Positions 4,474 to 6,376 of a stretch of 6,376 bases of DNA are shown here, piece by piece (the stretch's first letter is position 1; the number at the start of each line of letters is the position of its first letter). The notes below the pieces were generated by a model. The model saw only the letters and a program-made list of their open reading frames with translations. It was not told the origin of the DNA and searched no databases. The stretch covers positions 1 through 6,376 of the forward strand of contig JAEDLI010000119.1 of assembly GCA_016295375.1 (NCBI GenBank), read 5' to 3'. The translations under genes and the position numbers were made by a program. Source of the DNA: Fibrobacter sp. (GTDB lineage Bacteria; Fibrobacterota; Fibrobacteria; Fibrobacterales; Fibrobacteraceae).

Positions 4474-6375
4474 TTAGTCAACTACTTCCGCGTCGACGAC
4501 TTCCGGACCATCGCCCTTCTTGTCGGACTTCGGCTGTTCAGAAGCGCCCGGCTGCGGACCCGGCTGAGCCTGGTTTGCACCAGCGGCCTGGGCCATGGAG
4601 CTGATCATGCCCTGGAGCTTGTCCATAGCAGCCTTGATCTCTTCCTTGGTGCCGTTGTCCTTCTTGGCCTTGATGTCGTCGATGGCAGCCTGCAGCTGGC
4701 TCTTGGTGTCGGCCGGGAGCTTGTCGCCAAATTCCTTCAGCTGACCTTCGGCCTGGTAAGCCATCTGTTCGGCCTGGTTCCTGATGTCCACCAGTTCGCG
4801 CTGTTCCTTGTCCTTGGCTGCGTTGGCTTCGGCATCCTTCACCATCTTGTTGATTTCGTCCTCGGAAAGGCCGCTGGAAGAAGTAATCTTGATGGACTGC
4901 TCCTTGCCGGTTTCCTTGTCCTTGGCGGACACGTGCACAATGCCGTTTGCGTCGATATCGAAGGTCACTTCAATCTGCGGCACGCCACGGGGCTTCTTCG
5001 GAAGGTCGGTCAGGTCGAACTTGCCGAGCGTACGGTTGTCGCGGGCAAATTCGCGTTCGCCCTGCAGCACGTGAATCGTCACGGCCGGCTGGTTGTCTTC
5101 GGCGGTAGAGAATACCTGGCTCTTCTTGGTCGGAATCGTGGTGTTACGGTCGATGAGCTTGGTCATCACGCCACCGAGAGTCTCGATACCCAGAGAAAGC
5201 GGGGTCACGTCGAGGAGCAACACATCCTTCACGGAGGAGTCGCCGCTAAGCACGGCACCCTGGACGGCGGCACCGATAGCCACCACTTCGTCCGGGTTCA
5301 CAGTCTTGTTCGGTTCCTTGCCGAAGAACTTCTTCACGGCTTCCTGCACGGCCGGGATACGGGTAGAACCACCGACCAGGATCACTTCGTCGATTTCGCT
5401 CAAGGAGAGGCCGGAGTCGGCGATAGCCTTGCGGCAGGGTTCCATGGAGCGTTCCACCAGGTGGGCGGTCAGCTGGTCAAACTTTGCACGGCTGAGCGTG
5501 AGGTCCAAATGTTTCGGGCCCGAAGCGTCGGCAGTGATGAAGGGGAGGTTGATGTTCGTGGAAGTCGTGGCAGAAAGGTCGATCTTGGCCTTTTCGGCGG
5601 CGTCCTTCAAACGCTGCAGGGCCATCTTGTCCTTCTTCAGGTCGATGCCCGGATTGTCCTTCTTGAATTCGTCGTTGATCCAGTCGATAATCACTTCGTC
5701 GAAGTTGTCACCGCCGAGCATCGTATCGCCGTTGGTGGCCTTCACGCTGAACATACCGTCGTCGATTTCCAGGATGGAAATATCGAACGTACCGCCACCG
5801 AGGTCATACACGGCGACCTTTTCGCTCTTCTTGGAGTCAAGACCGTAGGCAAGGGCGGCAGCCGTCGGTTCGTTCACGATACGGAGCACTTCGAGGCCTG
5901 CAATCTTGCCCGCGTCCTTCGTAGCCTGACGCTGGGAGTCGTTAAAGTAGGCGGGGACCGTAATTACGGCCTGGGTCACCGGCTGGCCCAGGTAGTCCTC
6001 GGCAATCTTCTTCATGGTCTGGAGAACCATGGCCGAAATCTCTGGAGGAGCGAACTGTTTGTCGTCCACCTGTACGCGGACCGGGTCAGAACCCGAGCCC
6101 ACCAGCTTGTAGGGCATGTTCTTTTCGGCAGCGGAGCATTCGCCAGCCGTACGGCCCATGAAACGCTTGATGGAGTAAATGGTCTTTTCGGGGTTGGTGA
6201 TGGCCTGGCGCTTTGCCACGTGGCCCACCAGACGTTCGCCGTTCTTGCCGAAAGCGACAATGGACGGGGTGGTGCGGAAACCTTCCGCGTTAGCGATCAC
6301 GACCGGCTTGCCGCCTTCCATCACGGACACGCAGCTGTTGGTCGTACCAAGGTCAATACCGATAATCTTGCTCAT
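4474..6375 (-). CDS. dnaK: DnaK, Hsp70 chaperone
   Basis: DnaK is an ATP-dependent cytoplasmic chaperone that binds hydrophobic segments of unfolded proteins, cycling with DnaJ and the exchange factor GrpE. The 633-residue length is normal. The nucleotide-binding domain (1 to about 383) shows all three Hsp70 signatures: IDLGTTNS (7-14), VYDLGGGTFDIS (189-200) and VILVGGSTRIPAVQ (331-344). The phosphate-contacting threonine is at 196. The interdomain linker VLLLDVTPL (385-393) is intact. The beta-sandwich substrate-binding domain follows (about 394-500), then the helical lid (about 505-600). A Gln/Pro/Gly-rich disordered tail ends in EVVDAEVVD, the acidic conserved end seen in bacterial DnaK. 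ATG 6375 gives the standard MSKIIGIDLGTT opening. The window ends one base upstream, so the promoter and any operator cannot be seen. dnaJ follows downstream, separated by repeats and a structured leader. Confidence 0.98.
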   Translation of the reverse strand: MSKIIGIDLGTTNSCVSVMEGGKPVVIANAEGFRTTPSIVAFGKNGERLVGHVAKRQAITNPEKTIYSIKRFMGRTAGECSAAEKNMPYKLVGSGSDPVRVQVDDKQFAPPEISAMVLQTMKKIAEDYLGQPVTQAVITVPAYFNDSQRQATKDAGKIAGLEVLRIVNEPTAAALAYGLDSKKSEKVAVYDLGGGTFDISILEIDDGMFSVKATNGDTMLGGDNFDEVIIDWINDEFKKDNPGIDLKKDKMALQRLKDAAEKAKIDLSATTSTNINLPFITADASGPKHLDLTLSRAKFDQLTAHLVERSMEPCRKAIADSGLSLSEIDEVILVGGSTRIPAVQEAVKKFFGKEPNKTVNPDEVVAIGAAVQGAVLSGDSSVKDVLLLDVTPLSLGIETLGGVMTKLIDRNTTIPTKKSQVFSTAEDNQPAVTIHVLQGEREFARDNRTLGKFDLTDLPKKPRGVPQIEVTFDIDANGIVHVSAKDKETGKEQSIKITSSSGLSEDEINKMVKDAEANAAKDKEQRELVDIRNQAEQMAYQAEGQLKEFGDKLPADTKSQLQAAIDDIKAKKDNGTKEEIKAAMDKLQGMISSMAQAAGANQAQPGPQPGASEQPKSDKKGDGPEVVDAEVVD

Positions 6376-6376
6376 A

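Noticed and set aside
5093..5848. A 251-codon + strand open frame opposite dnaK
   Set aside because: A shadow of the dnaK gene, Ser/Thr-rich with no domain; no ribosome site or promoter.

Overview
The window most likely comes from a Fibrobacter-type bacterium (phylum Fibrobacterota). The main evidence is a gene carrying three tandem copies of the FISUMP domain (Fibrobacter succinogenes major paralogous domain). Its hallmarks WMAxNLxY, CPxGWHLP and a terminal SVRC are all readable. Assignment to genus is an inference from this lineage-enriched family; no rRNA or other marker is present.

Layout: two transcription units converge. On the + strand, positions 1-331 hold a non-coding leader with a weak candidate promoter, followed by FISUMP coding sequence that has no usable start codon. 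Then come a three-domain FISUMP gene (332-2026) and, 10 nt later with a strong Shine-Dalgarno, a gene for a 258-residue exported protein of unknown function (2037-2813). Just after it lies a short vestige of another FISUMP C-terminus. On the - strand, dnaK (6375-4474) is followed by dnaJ (4279-3134), encoding the Hsp70 chaperone and its class I J-protein co-chaperone. grpE is not in the window.

The spaces between genes are unusually structured. The convergent gap (2814-3133) holds the FISUMP vestige, a GC-rich hairpin, a 101-bp MITE-like element with perfect 14-bp terminal inverted repeats, a factor-independent terminator for dnaJ, a REP-like palindromic repeat, and a heptamer tract directly after the dnaJ stop codon. 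The dnaK-dnaJ gap (4280-4473) holds a second heptamer tract, a second REP-like copy, and a leader with three overlapping helices that could act as an attenuator or start-site switch for dnaJ.

How the genes work together: DnaJ delivers unfolded clients to DnaK and stimulates its ATPase through the HPD motif. The + strand pair looks like a co-expressed envelope or secreted unit of unknown role. No functional link between the two units is visible. The most interesting signals are the dnaJ leader structure, the 7-nt TAG-ending tracts after both chaperone genes, and the broken 5' end of the FISUMP gene.
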